A stretch of 5,316 nucleotides of DNA from Ruminococcus sp. UBA7014 (GTDB lineage: Bacteria; Bacillota; Clostridia; Oscillospirales; Ruminococcaceae), in the NCBI GenBank assembly GCA_002449575.1, contig DJXC01000152.1:1-5316 (forward strand), in the 5' to 3' direction. Below the pieces are notes generated by a model. It was not told the origin of the DNA and made no database searches. It saw only the letters and a program-made list of their open reading frames with translations. The position numbers and the translations under genes are program-made. Below, in pieces: positions 1 to 5,316 of this stretch. The stretch's first letter is position 1. Every line of letters starts with the position of its first letter.

Positions 1-2
1 AT

Positions 3-56
3 TTTCATGATATGCTGAAAGCATCTTTGGAATTTTTTGACCAAATTTGCTTTTGA
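3..56 (+). CDS. Possible C-terminal end of an upstream gene (partial)
   Basis: A reading frame is open from the left edge and stops with TGA at 54-56, giving a 17-residue tail ending in LEFFDQICF. A terminator-like hairpin begins about 23 nt after the stop, which is what the end of a plus-strand gene would look like. The stretch is too short for recognition of any family. A minus-strand frame starting with ATG at 69-67 and running off the left edge is also open, but it has no convincing ribosome binding site. This call rests only on an open frame plus the downstream hairpin. Confidence 0.25.
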   Translation, partial: FHDMLKASLEFFDQICF

Positions 57-78
57 GGAGCGTAATCATTCTCTTGGT

Positions 79-115
79 GGCAGATTCTTATTTGAGAGTC
101 TGTCATTTTGTTTTC
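79..115 (+). terminator. Putative intrinsic terminator of the upstream gene
   Basis: CAGATTCT (81-88) pairs with AGAGTCTG (95-102) around a 6-nt loop, with one T-G wobble. The stem can extend by G79-C104 and a G80-T103 wobble. A T-rich run (attttgttttct, about 105-116) follows on the plus strand only. The stem is modest in GC content and the T-run is interrupted, so it may be a weak terminator. Its position upstream of the aconitase promoter fits the end of a preceding transcript, not an attenuator. Confidence 0.5.
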
Positions 116-146
116 TCATAAAGACAAATCAGAAGAATAAAAAGCG

Positions 147-165
147 TTTCTGTTGGTTTCAGAAA
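147..165. repeat. Short inverted repeat upstream of the promoter
   Basis: TTTCTG (147-152) and CAGAAA (160-165) form a perfect 6-bp dyad with a 7-nt centre. The dyad centre lies about 79 nt upstream of the predicted transcription start. It could be a regulator site or a chance AT-rich hairpin; no specific factor is recognised. Confidence 0.3.
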
Positions 166-188
166 GTATCATTTTTAAAGCAATTACA

Positions 189-206
189 TTGTGAAATAGT
201 TGACAA
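189..206. promoter_or_regulatory. Putative Rex operator (ROP box)
   Basis: TTGTGAAATAGTTGACAA matches the classical Gram-positive Rex box TTGTGAA-N4-TTCACAA at 13 of 14 defined positions; the only difference is C to G in the right half. Against the clostridial variant TTGTTAA-N4-TTAACAA it matches 12 of 14. The right half-site contains the -35 hexamer (200-205), so bound Rex would block RNA polymerase. A rex gene lies at the end of the same transcription unit, which strongly raises the prior. Binding is inferred. Confidence 0.75.
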
Positions 207-228
207 ATAGTGTTTTTTGCAGTATAAT
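200..228 (+). promoter_or_regulatory. Sigma-A type promoter of the operon
   Basis: A perfect -35 box TTGACA (200-205) and a perfect -10 box TATAAT (223-228) are separated by the optimal 17 bp. Transcription should begin near 235, giving a leader of only about 28 nt before the aconitase start codon at 263. That is too short for a riboswitch or attenuator. The perfect consensus implies a strong promoter that needs repression for control, in keeping with the overlapping Rex-like operator. Confidence 0.85.
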
Positions 229-262
229 AGAATTATATTATTTTTGAAAGGAATGAATAAAT

Positions 263-2215
263 ATGGGTTTGACACTCACAGAAAAAATTCTCCGTGCGCA
301 TCTTGTTGATGGTGAGCCCGTCAAAGGTCAGGAAATCGGTATCAGAATTGACCAGACCTTAACACAGGATGCAACCGGAACTATGGCTTATCTCGAATTT
401 GAGGCAATGGGTGTGCCTCGTGTCCGTACAGAAAGAAGCGTTGCATATATCGACCATAACACGCTCCAGAACGGCTTTGAAAATGCGGATGACCATCGTT
501 TTATCGGTTCAGTAGCAAAGAAACATGGCATTTATTTCTCCCGTCCGGGCAATGGTATCTGCCATCAGGTACATCTGGAAAGATTCGGCATTCCGGGAAA
601 GACCTTAATCGGTTCTGACAGCCATACTCCGACAGGTGGCGGCATTGGTATGATTGCTATCGGCGCAGGCGGTCTGGACGTTGCTGTTGCTATGGGCGGC
701 GGTGCATATTATATCACTTATCCGAAAATTGTAAAAGTCAACCTGACAGGCAAGCTTTCTCCGTGGGTAGCTGCTAAGGACGTTATTCTGGAAGTATTAA
801 GAAGATTATCCGTCAAGGGCGGTGTCGGCAAAGTTATCGAATACTGCGGTGAAGGTGTAAAGACTTTATCTGTTCCGGAACGTGCCACTATTACCAATAT
901 GGGTGCGGAACTCGGTGCAACGACTTCTATTTTCCCGTCTGATGAAATTACCAGACAATTCCTTGAAGCACAGGGCAGAGGAGAAGTATGGACAGAACAG
1001 AAAGCGGATGACGATGCTGTCTATGATGAGGAAGTCAATATCAATCTTTCTGAACTCGTACCGCTGGCAGCATGTCCACATTCTCCGGACAATGTCAAGT
1101 CTGTGAAGGAAATTGAAGAAGAAAAAGGCGGCAAGATGAAGATTGACCAAGTCTGCATTGGTTCTTGTACAAACTCTTCTCTGCTGGATATGATGAAAGT
1201 CGCTCACATTCTGAAAGGAAAAACAGTTCATCCGGATGTGTCTCTTGCAATTGCGCCGGGTTCTAAGCAGGTACTCAACATGATGGCAGATATGGGCTTA
1301 TTATCCATCATGATTGATGCAGGCGCAAGAATTCTGGAAAGTGCCTGCGGTCCTTGTATTGGTATGGGACAGTCTCCGAATTCCAAGGGTATTTCTCTGA
1401 GAACTTTTAACAGAAACTTCCTCGGACGTTCCGGAACTAAGGACGGACAGATTTATCTGGTATCTCCGGAACTGGCAGCGATTTCCGCAGTGACGGGCTA
1501 TCTGACTGACCCCAGAGAAATCGGCGAAATGCCGGAATTTGTACTGCCTGAAAAGTTCACCGTACATGATAATATGATTGCACTTCCGGCATCTGAAGAA
1601 GAAGCTCCGAATGTAGAAATTCTGAGAGGACCTAATATCAAACCTTATCCGGAAACTGCACCTCTGGAAGCTTCTATTGCAGCTCCGGTATCTCTGAAAG
1701 TCGAAGATAATATTACAACTGACCATATCATGCCTGCCGGTGCAAAGATTCTGCCTTTGCGCTCAAACATTCCGGCAATTTCACAGCACTGCTTTACTGT
1801 CTGTGATGAAACTTTTCCGGCAAGAGCAAAAGAACTCGGTAAGAGCATTATTGTCGGCGGTTCTAACTATGGACAGGGTTCTTCCCGTGAACATGCTGCA
1901 CTTGCACCGTTATATCTGGGAATCAAGGCAGTATTAGTAAAATCTTTTGCAAGAATTCACAGAGCAAACCTGATTAATGCCGGCATTCTACCCCTGACAT
2001 TCGTAAACGAATCTGATTATGATGCTATCAGTCAAGGCGATGTTCTGGAACTGGCTGACATTCGTGCCAAAGTCGAAGCAGGCGAAACACAGTTCAATAT
2101 TATCAACAAGACGACAGGCAAGGAAATTCCTGTTCTCTGCGAACTGACAGGCAGAACTAAGGATATTATGCTTGCAGGCGGTCTGCTGGACTATACCAGA
2201 GAAAACCTGAAATAA
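263..2215 (+). CDS. Aconitate hydratase (aconitase), compact 650-residue form
   Basis: This cytosolic [4Fe-4S] enzyme isomerises citrate to isocitrate through cis-aconitate. Domains 1-3 occupy roughly residues 1-440, and the swivelling domain 4 lies around 465-645. Cluster ligands are visible as Cys302 in GSCTNS and Cys362/Cys365 in SACGPCIGMGQ. Active-site segments include YIDHN (Asp64-His65), GSDSHTPTGGG (117-127) and GSNYGQGSSREH (533-544) with the catalytic serine. At 650 residues it is much shorter than the roughly 850-900 residue AcnA/AcnB enzymes and fits the short 'Aquifex-type' putative aconitase family (TIGR01342). The presence of both halves in one chain argues against the separate LeuC/LeuD or homoaconitase subunits. 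The start is supported by AAGGAA at 248-253, nine nt upstream, and by the MGLTLTEKIL N-terminus typical of the family. It is first in the operon and feeds the isocitrate dehydrogenase encoded downstream. All recognised catalytic motifs are intact. Confidence 0.96.
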   Translation: MGLTLTEKILRAHLVDGEPVKGQEIGIRIDQTLTQDATGTMAYLEFEAMGVPRVRTERSVAYIDHNTLQNGFENADDHRFIGSVAKKHGIYFSRPGNGICHQVHLERFGIPGKTLIGSDSHTPTGGGIGMIAIGAGGLDVAVAMGGGAYYITYPKIVKVNLTGKLSPWVAAKDVILEVLRRLSVKGGVGKVIEYCGEGVKTLSVPERATITNMGAELGATTSIFPSDEITRQFLEAQGRGEVWTEQKADDDAVYDEEVNINLSELVPLAACPHSPDNVKSVKEIEEEKGGKMKIDQVCIGSCTNSSLLDMMKVAHILKGKTVHPDVSLAIAPGSKQVLNMMADMGLLSIMIDAGARILESACGPCIGMGQSPNSKGISLRTFNRNFLGRSGTKDGQIYLVSPELAAISAVTGYLTDPREIGEMPEFVLPEKFTVHDNMIALPASEEEAPNVEILRGPNIKPYPETAPLEASIAAPVSLKVEDNITTDHIMPAGAKILPLRSNIPAISQHCFTVCDETFPARAKELGKSIIVGGSNYGQGSSREHAALAPLYLGIKAVLVKSFARIHRANLINAGILPLTFVNESDYDAISQGDVLELADIRAKVEAGETQFNIINKTTGKEIPVLCELTGRTKDIMLAGGLLDYTRENLK

Positions 2216-2224
2216 TTATAATTT

Positions 2225-2464
2225 ATGAATTGGAAAAACAGTACAATTGTAAGTGTTGCACTGATACTTCTGTTGCTGCTTTGTATGGGAACAGAAATGA
2301 TAATTATAGTTATTATGATAATTGTAGTGATAGTTTTTGTGGCAGCGGATTATCAGTTAGAAAAATATGTTCCGGACATGCCATCTGTGAACAGAAAAAT
2401 TATCAGCGTTTTGGCAGCAACTGCTGTCTGTGTAATTATCATGATAGTATATAATTTAAGATAA
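2225..2464 (+). CDS. Small hydrophobic membrane protein (79 aa), function unknown
   Basis: I do not recognise a named family. The product is almost entirely hydrophobic, with likely membrane segments at about residues 7-22, 25-41 and 59-77. A short polar link between the last two (42-58) reads DYQLEKYVPDMPSVNRK. There is no signal-peptidase site or catalytic motif. It begins 9 nt after the aconitase stop, but no clear Shine-Dalgarno sequence precedes the ATG, so translation may depend on coupling to aconitase. The downstream 58-residue protein shares the pattern D-Y-x-L-x-x-Y-x-P-x3-S-x2-R-K, so the two look like tandem paralogues. That conservation, plus lodging between tightly spaced operon genes, is the main argument that this is a real gene. 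A later start (Met21 or Met25) would remove the first membrane segment and make it even more like its neighbour. Confidence 0.72.
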   Translation: MNWKNSTIVSVALILLLLLCMGTEMIIIVIMIIVVIVFVAADYQLEKYVPDMPSVNRKIISVLAATAVCVIIMIVYNLR

Positions 2465-2468
2465 TTTT

Positions 2469-2645
2469 ATGTTTGGGAAAGAATTAAGTAGATTTATCAG
2501 CATTGTGATTATGGCGGTGTCTTATTATGGCACAGACTACTTGCTGAAAACTTATGCTCCGAAAATATCGTCTGGTATCAGAAAAACAACAGCTTGTTTA
2601 ATAATGCTGCTGGTTTGTGTGCTTCTGGTATGTCTGGAGAAATAA
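2469..2645 (+). CDS. Small membrane protein (58 aa), paralogue of the preceding gene
   Basis: The frame starts at ATG 2469, four nt after the previous stop, and ends with TAA at 2643-2645. The product begins MFGKELSRF and ends CLEK. It has two likely membrane helices, about residues 9-21 and 41-55, flanking a polar link DYLLKTYAPKISSGIRK (23-39). That link aligns without gaps to residues 42-58 of the upstream protein with 8 of 17 identities (D, Y, L, Y, P, S, R, K). No good ribosome binding site is seen, so translational coupling is likely. The Shine-Dalgarno sequence of the next gene lies inside its last codons, a further sign that this frame is part of the translated operon. Function is unknown. 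At this length the frame could occur by chance, but the similarity and the neat packing argue otherwise. Confidence 0.68.
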   Translation: MFGKELSRFISIVIMAVSYYGTDYLLKTYAPKISSGIRKTTACLIMLLVCVLLVCLEK

Positions 2646-2647
2646 CC
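2636..2647 (+). promoter_or_regulatory. Ribosome binding site fixing the start of the PARG-like gene
   Basis: GGAG at 2636-2639 lies 8 nt before the ATG at 2648-2650, an ideal distance. This favours the 2648 start over the in-frame ATG at 2594, which has no such site and would add 18 residues overlapping the 58-residue membrane protein frame. Confidence 0.75.
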
Positions 2648-3352
2648 ATGAATTTTTTAAAAATAAAATTTCAAAATGACAGAATTTTTAAAAATAATTC
2701 TTATCCGGATATGCAGTCGGAAGTCTTTCTGAACGTCACGGCTGAACCTGTGCAAAGAAATCAGAAATTTCAGGTTTCTGAAAATCTGGTCTGTACAGAT
2801 ACTATCACAGCAGTTCTGCAATACGGCACAGGAAAAACTATCGCCCTGAACTTTGCAAATGCAATGTATCCGGGCGGTGGGTACGTCCTCGGCGGAAATG
2901 CACAGGAAGAAGCCCTCTGTCGGGCAAGTATGCTGTATTATACTATCAGAACAGCGAAAAAATATTATCACGCAAATAGACTGCATCTTCTTCCGGATTA
3001 TACAAATCATATGATTTATTCCCGGAATGTCCCGGTTATCCGGGATAATTCCGGAAATCTTCTGGAATCACCAGAAACTTGTGATTTCATCACCTGCCCG
3101 GCAGTCAACCGGACATTTGCAAAATTGATATTTTCAAAGAAAAAATTAAATCTCATCATGGAACAGCGAATTGCAAATATTATCAGGCTGTGCGCCGTAC
3201 AGAATCCCGATATTCTGATTCTCGGTGCATTCGGATGCGGTGTATTCGGCAATAAACGTGAAACTGTCTATCCGCAGTTTGAACAGGCAATTAATCAGTA
3301 TATTACAGATGAGATAAAAATCATTTTTGCTGACCCCTCAGCAAAAAAATAA
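2648..3352 (+). CDS. Microbial-type poly(ADP-ribose) glycohydrolase / TIGR02452 macrodomain-like protein
   Basis: The protein is 234 residues from the start chosen by its GGAG site. The PARG signature GGG-X(6-8)-QEE is present as GGG at 76-78, seven intervening residues, then Gln86-Glu87-Glu88; the second glutamate corresponds to the catalytic acid in bacterial PARG. Other family landmarks are LNFANAMYPGGG (67-78), MIYSRNVPVIRD (122-133), FITCPAVN (147-154) and the macrodomain-like loop ILGAFGCGVFGN (191-202). Characterised relatives (DUF2263/TIGR02452) remove ADP-ribose from modified targets by cleaving ribose-ribose bonds; activity here is inferred. The N-terminal part before the signature is short compared with many relatives, which are commonly about 260-280 residues, but no catalytic element is missing. 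It is placed 2 nt after the 58-residue membrane protein and 21 nt before isocitrate dehydrogenase, so it is almost certainly co-transcribed. The product appears soluble, with no signal peptide. Its natural substrate in this host is unknown. Confidence 0.88.
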   Translation: MNFLKIKFQNDRIFKNNSYPDMQSEVFLNVTAEPVQRNQKFQVSENLVCTDTITAVLQYGTGKTIALNFANAMYPGGGYVLGGNAQEEALCRASMLYYTIRTAKKYYHANRLHLLPDYTNHMIYSRNVPVIRDNSGNLLESPETCDFITCPAVNRTFAKLIFSKKKLNLIMEQRIANIIRLCAVQNPDILILGAFGCGVFGNKRETVYPQFEQAINQYITDEIKIIFADPSAKK

Positions 3353-3373
3353 ATTATCAGGAGGAATTTACCA

Positions 3374-4588
3374 ATGGACAAAATTAAAATGACAACCCCG
3401 CTCGTAGAAATGGACGGAGACGAAATGACCCGTATTCTGTGGCAGTGGATTAAAGATATTCTGATTCTACCTTATGTCGACCTCAAAACAGAATATTATG
3501 ACTTAGGTCTGAACCATCGTGAAGAAACAAAAGATAAAGTCACTTTCGACAGCGCAGAAGCGACTAAAAAATACGGCGTTGCTGTCAAGTGTGCCACAAT
3601 TACCCCGAATGCTGCCCGTATGCCGGAATATCATCTTTCCGAAATGTGGAAGTCTCCGAATGGTACTATCAGAGCCATTCTTGACGGTACTGTTTTCAGA
3701 ACCCCCATTCTCGTCAAAGGCATTACTCCCTATATTCCAACATGGACAAAGCCTATCACTATCGCCCGTCATGCTTACGGTGATGTCTACAAAAATACAG
3801 AAATGCAGGTGAAACAGGGCGGTAAGGCGGAACTTGTCTATACTGATAAAGACGGCAACGAAACACGTCAGCTTATTCATGAATTTACAGAAAGTGACGG
3901 CATTATTCAGGGTCTGCATAACCGTGATGACAGTATCTCCGGTTTCGCAAGAGCTTGCTTTAACTATGCACTTGACCTCAAACAGGATTTGTGGTTCGCT
4001 ACAAAAGATACTATCTCTAAAAAATATGACCACAGATTCAAGGATATTTTTGCCGAAATCTTCGAGAAGGAATATAAAGCCAAGTTTGAAGAAGCCGGAA
4101 TCGAATATTTCTATACGCTGATTGATGATGCTGTTGCCCGTGTGATTCGCTCCAATGGCGGCTATATCTGGGCTTGCAAGAATTATGACGGTGATGTCAT
4201 GTCTGATATGGTTTCTACTGCCTATGGCTCTCTTGCTATGATGACTTCCGTGCTGGTGTCTCCGTCCGGCGTTTACGAATTTGAAGCCGCTCACGGTACA
4301 GTACAGCGTCACTATTACAAACACCTGAAAGGTGAAGAAACTTCTACTAACTCTGTAGCCACTATTTTCGCATGGAGCGGCGCACTCCGCAAGCGTGGCG
4401 AACTGGATAATATTCCGGACTTAATCAGCTATGCAGACAAGCTCGAACAGGTAACTATCCAGACTATCGAAGAAGGTGTCATGACAGGCGATTTGTATCT
4501 GCTGTCCACCCTTGAAAACAAGAGAAAAGTCAACTCCAGAGAATTCCTCGAAGAAATTAATACAAGACTGGCTGCCCTCATGCAGTAA
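3374..4588 (+). CDS. icd: NADP-dependent isocitrate dehydrogenase, eukaryote-like type
   Basis: It oxidatively decarboxylates isocitrate to 2-oxoglutarate, making NADPH and the glutamate precursor. The 404-residue chain aligns along its length with human cytosolic IDH1 rather than with the E. coli Icd type. Substrate residues are intact: Thr77, Ser94, Asn96, Arg100, Arg109, Arg132 (in ARHAYGD), Tyr139, Lys211, Asp251, and metal ligands Asp274 and Asp278 in YDGDVMSD. The segment HGTVQRHY (307-314) keeps the Arg312-His313 pair that in IDH1 contacts the 2'-phosphate, so NADP+ is predicted as cofactor. A strong Shine-Dalgarno AGGAGG (3359-3364) nine nt before the ATG suggests high translation, independent of the upstream genes. 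The enzyme acts in the cytosol, probably as a homodimer. It takes the product of the aconitase encoded first in the operon, with rex 9 nt downstream. Confidence 0.96.
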   Translation: MDKIKMTTPLVEMDGDEMTRILWQWIKDILILPYVDLKTEYYDLGLNHREETKDKVTFDSAEATKKYGVAVKCATITPNAARMPEYHLSEMWKSPNGTIRAILDGTVFRTPILVKGITPYIPTWTKPITIARHAYGDVYKNTEMQVKQGGKAELVYTDKDGNETRQLIHEFTESDGIIQGLHNRDDSISGFARACFNYALDLKQDLWFATKDTISKKYDHRFKDIFAEIFEKEYKAKFEEAGIEYFYTLIDDAVARVIRSNGGYIWACKNYDGDVMSDMVSTAYGSLAMMTSVLVSPSGVYEFEAAHGTVQRHYYKHLKGEETSTNSVATIFAWSGALRKRGELDNIPDLISYADKLEQVTIQTIEEGVMTGDLYLLSTLENKRKVNSREFLEEINTRLAALMQ

Positions 4589-4597
4589 GGAGACATT

Positions 4598-5236
4598 ATG
4601 GGAAAACAGGTGATTTCTACTCCTGTCATTCGCCGGCTTCCCAGATATTACAGATTTCTGGGAGAACTGGAACGTGAAAAGACAGAACGCATTTCCTCCC
4701 GTGAACTCGCACAGAGAATGGGACTTTCTGCCTCTCAGATACGACAGGATTTTAACTGTTTCGGCGGATTTGGTCAGCAGGGCTATGGCTATCATGTCAA
4801 GGAACTGCGGGAGATTATCGGCGAAATACTCGGTGTACACGAACACACGGGGGTTATCTTAATCGGTGCGGGCAATCTGGGAAAAGCAGTTGCCGCACAT
4901 CTGGATTTTCAGAAACGGGGCTGTGAGTTAATCGGCATCTTTGATGACAATCCACTGCTTGCCGGAACAATGACGGCAAATCTGCCAATCATGCCGATGG
5001 AAACGCTGGAAAGCTTCTGTCAGCAGAGAAAACCACAGGTTGCTGTGCTGTGCATTCCGAAAAATGCGGCACAACAGCTTGCAGATAAATTAATTGCAAT
5101 GGGCATTTGCGGATTCTGGAATTTCAGTCATTTTGATTTGAGAATCACAAATCCGGATGTCATTGTCGAAAATGTGCATCTTGGTGACAGTTTAATGACA
5201 CTTGCCTACTGTATGCACCAGCGAGAAAAAAAATAA
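4598..5236 (+). CDS. rex: Redox-sensing transcriptional repressor Rex
   Basis: Rex binds DNA when NADH is low and lets go when NADH/NAD+ rises, controlling fermentative and redox genes. The 212-residue length is typical. The winged helix fills about residues 1-75, with the recognition region ISSRELAQRMGLSASQIRQ (32-50) and wing FGGFGQQGYGYHV (55-67). The Rossmann NAD(H) domain starts near 85 and shows GAGNLG (90-95) and the FDDNP end of strand two (115-119). The C-terminal ENVHLGDSLMTLAY (181-194) is the Rex domain-swapped helix region. Two positions differ from the usual QVRKDLSYFG: Lys is Gln50 and Tyr is Cys54. The AAGGAG site (4587-4592) overlaps the isocitrate dehydrogenase stop codon, so translation is probably coupled. 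As last gene of a unit whose promoter carries a Rex-like box, it is likely autoregulated. Confidence 0.96.
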   Translation: MGKQVISTPVIRRLPRYYRFLGELEREKTERISSRELAQRMGLSASQIRQDFNCFGGFGQQGYGYHVKELREIIGEILGVHEHTGVILIGAGNLGKAVAAHLDFQKRGCELIGIFDDNPLLAGTMTANLPIMPMETLESFCQQRKPQVAVLCIPKNAAQQLADKLIAMGICGFWNFSHFDLRITNPDVIVENVHLGDSLMTLAYCMHQREKK

Positions 5237-5238
5237 AA

Positions 5239-5284
5239 AAATCCGGCTGATTTCAGATTGTGGGAATCAGCCGGATTTCTTTTT
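5239..5284 (+). terminator. Strong intrinsic terminator of the operon
   Basis: AAATCCGGCTGATT (5239-5252) pairs perfectly with AATCAGCCGGATTT (5265-5278), and the stem can extend inward by a T-G and a C-G pair to leave an 8-nt loop. A run of T (5280-5284) follows. The A-rich stretch before the stem, which includes the rex stop codon, could also make it work on the opposite strand. It lies 2 nt after the rex stop. Confidence 0.92.
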
Positions 5285-5316
5285 CGGTAATAAGGGAAAT
5301 AAAACAGACTCTCTGA

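Noticed and set aside
1..69. Divergent minus-strand gene starting with ATG at 69-67 and leaving the window
   Set aside because: The frame is open for 23 codons but lacks a good ribosome binding site, and the nearby hairpin has its T-run on the plus strand, which fits a plus-strand gene ending here better.
224..241. CcpC-like ATAA/TTAT dyad near the -10 box (ATAAT-AGA-ATTAT and a following TTAT)
   Set aside because: The spacings between ATAA and TTAT are 5 and 10 nt, not the 7-8 nt expected of a citrate-responsive CcpC site, and the region is simply AT-rich promoter DNA.
236..262. Riboswitch or attenuator in the aconitase leader
   Set aside because: The predicted leader is only about 28 nt, too short for any known riboswitch or terminator/antiterminator pair.
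2230..2454. Overlapping 74-codon frame in a different phase within the first small membrane gene
   Set aside because: It is a cysteine- and asparagine-rich shadow frame without paralogue support, whereas the 2225 frame shares a conserved link with the next protein.
2594..2647. Longer start for the PARG-like protein (18 extra residues)
   Set aside because: The added residues overlap the 58-residue membrane protein frame in another phase and have no Shine-Dalgarno site, while the ATG at 2648 has GGAG at an ideal distance.
3503..4324. 273-codon open frame on the minus strand opposite isocitrate dehydrogenase
   Set aside because: It lies wholly antisense to a clearly functional gene, has a cysteine- and phenylalanine-rich composition typical of antisense frames, and shows no recognisable domain or ribosome binding site.

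Overview
The window holds a compact, all plus-strand operon of six genes. It has a near-consensus housekeeping promoter in front and a strong intrinsic terminator behind. Moderately AT-rich DNA, G-rich Shine-Dalgarno sites, consensus TTGACA/TATAAT boxes, a Rex repressor and the protein sequences point to an anaerobic Gram-positive Firmicute of the class Clostridia. A Ruminococcus-like gut or rumen bacterium is my best guess, but that is inference from protein style, not a search result.

Layout: positions 1-262 are intergenic. They carry the possible tail of an upstream gene (stop at 54-56), a weak terminator-like hairpin (79-104), a small inverted repeat (147-165), and then the operon promoter (TTGACA 200-205, TATAAT 223-228, 17-bp spacer). 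A Rex-operator-like sequence (189-206) covers the -35 box. The genes follow in order: aconitase (263-2215), two tiny membrane proteins (2225-2464 and 2469-2645) that appear to be tandem paralogues, a microbial-type poly(ADP-ribose) glycohydrolase/TIGR02452 protein (2648-3352), a eukaryote-type NADP-dependent isocitrate dehydrogenase (3374-4588) and the redox repressor Rex (4598-5236). The gaps between genes are 9, 4, 2, 21 and 9 nt, with no internal terminator, so co-transcription is very likely. A terminator hairpin at 5239-5278 closes the unit.

How it fits together: aconitase and isocitrate dehydrogenase convert citrate to 2-oxoglutarate, the oxidative half-branch that supplies glutamate and NADPH in anaerobes with an incomplete TCA cycle. 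Rex senses the NADH/NAD+ ratio. It is the last gene of the unit, and a near-perfect Rex box lies over the unit's own promoter, which suggests a closed redox feedback loop. The unexpected members are the ADP-ribose-hydrolase-like protein and the paired small membrane proteins, embedded with tight spacing between the two TCA enzymes. All four larger genes touch NAD(P) or ADP-ribose chemistry or its central-carbon supply, so an NAD-linked role for the accessory genes is a reasonable but untested hypothesis.
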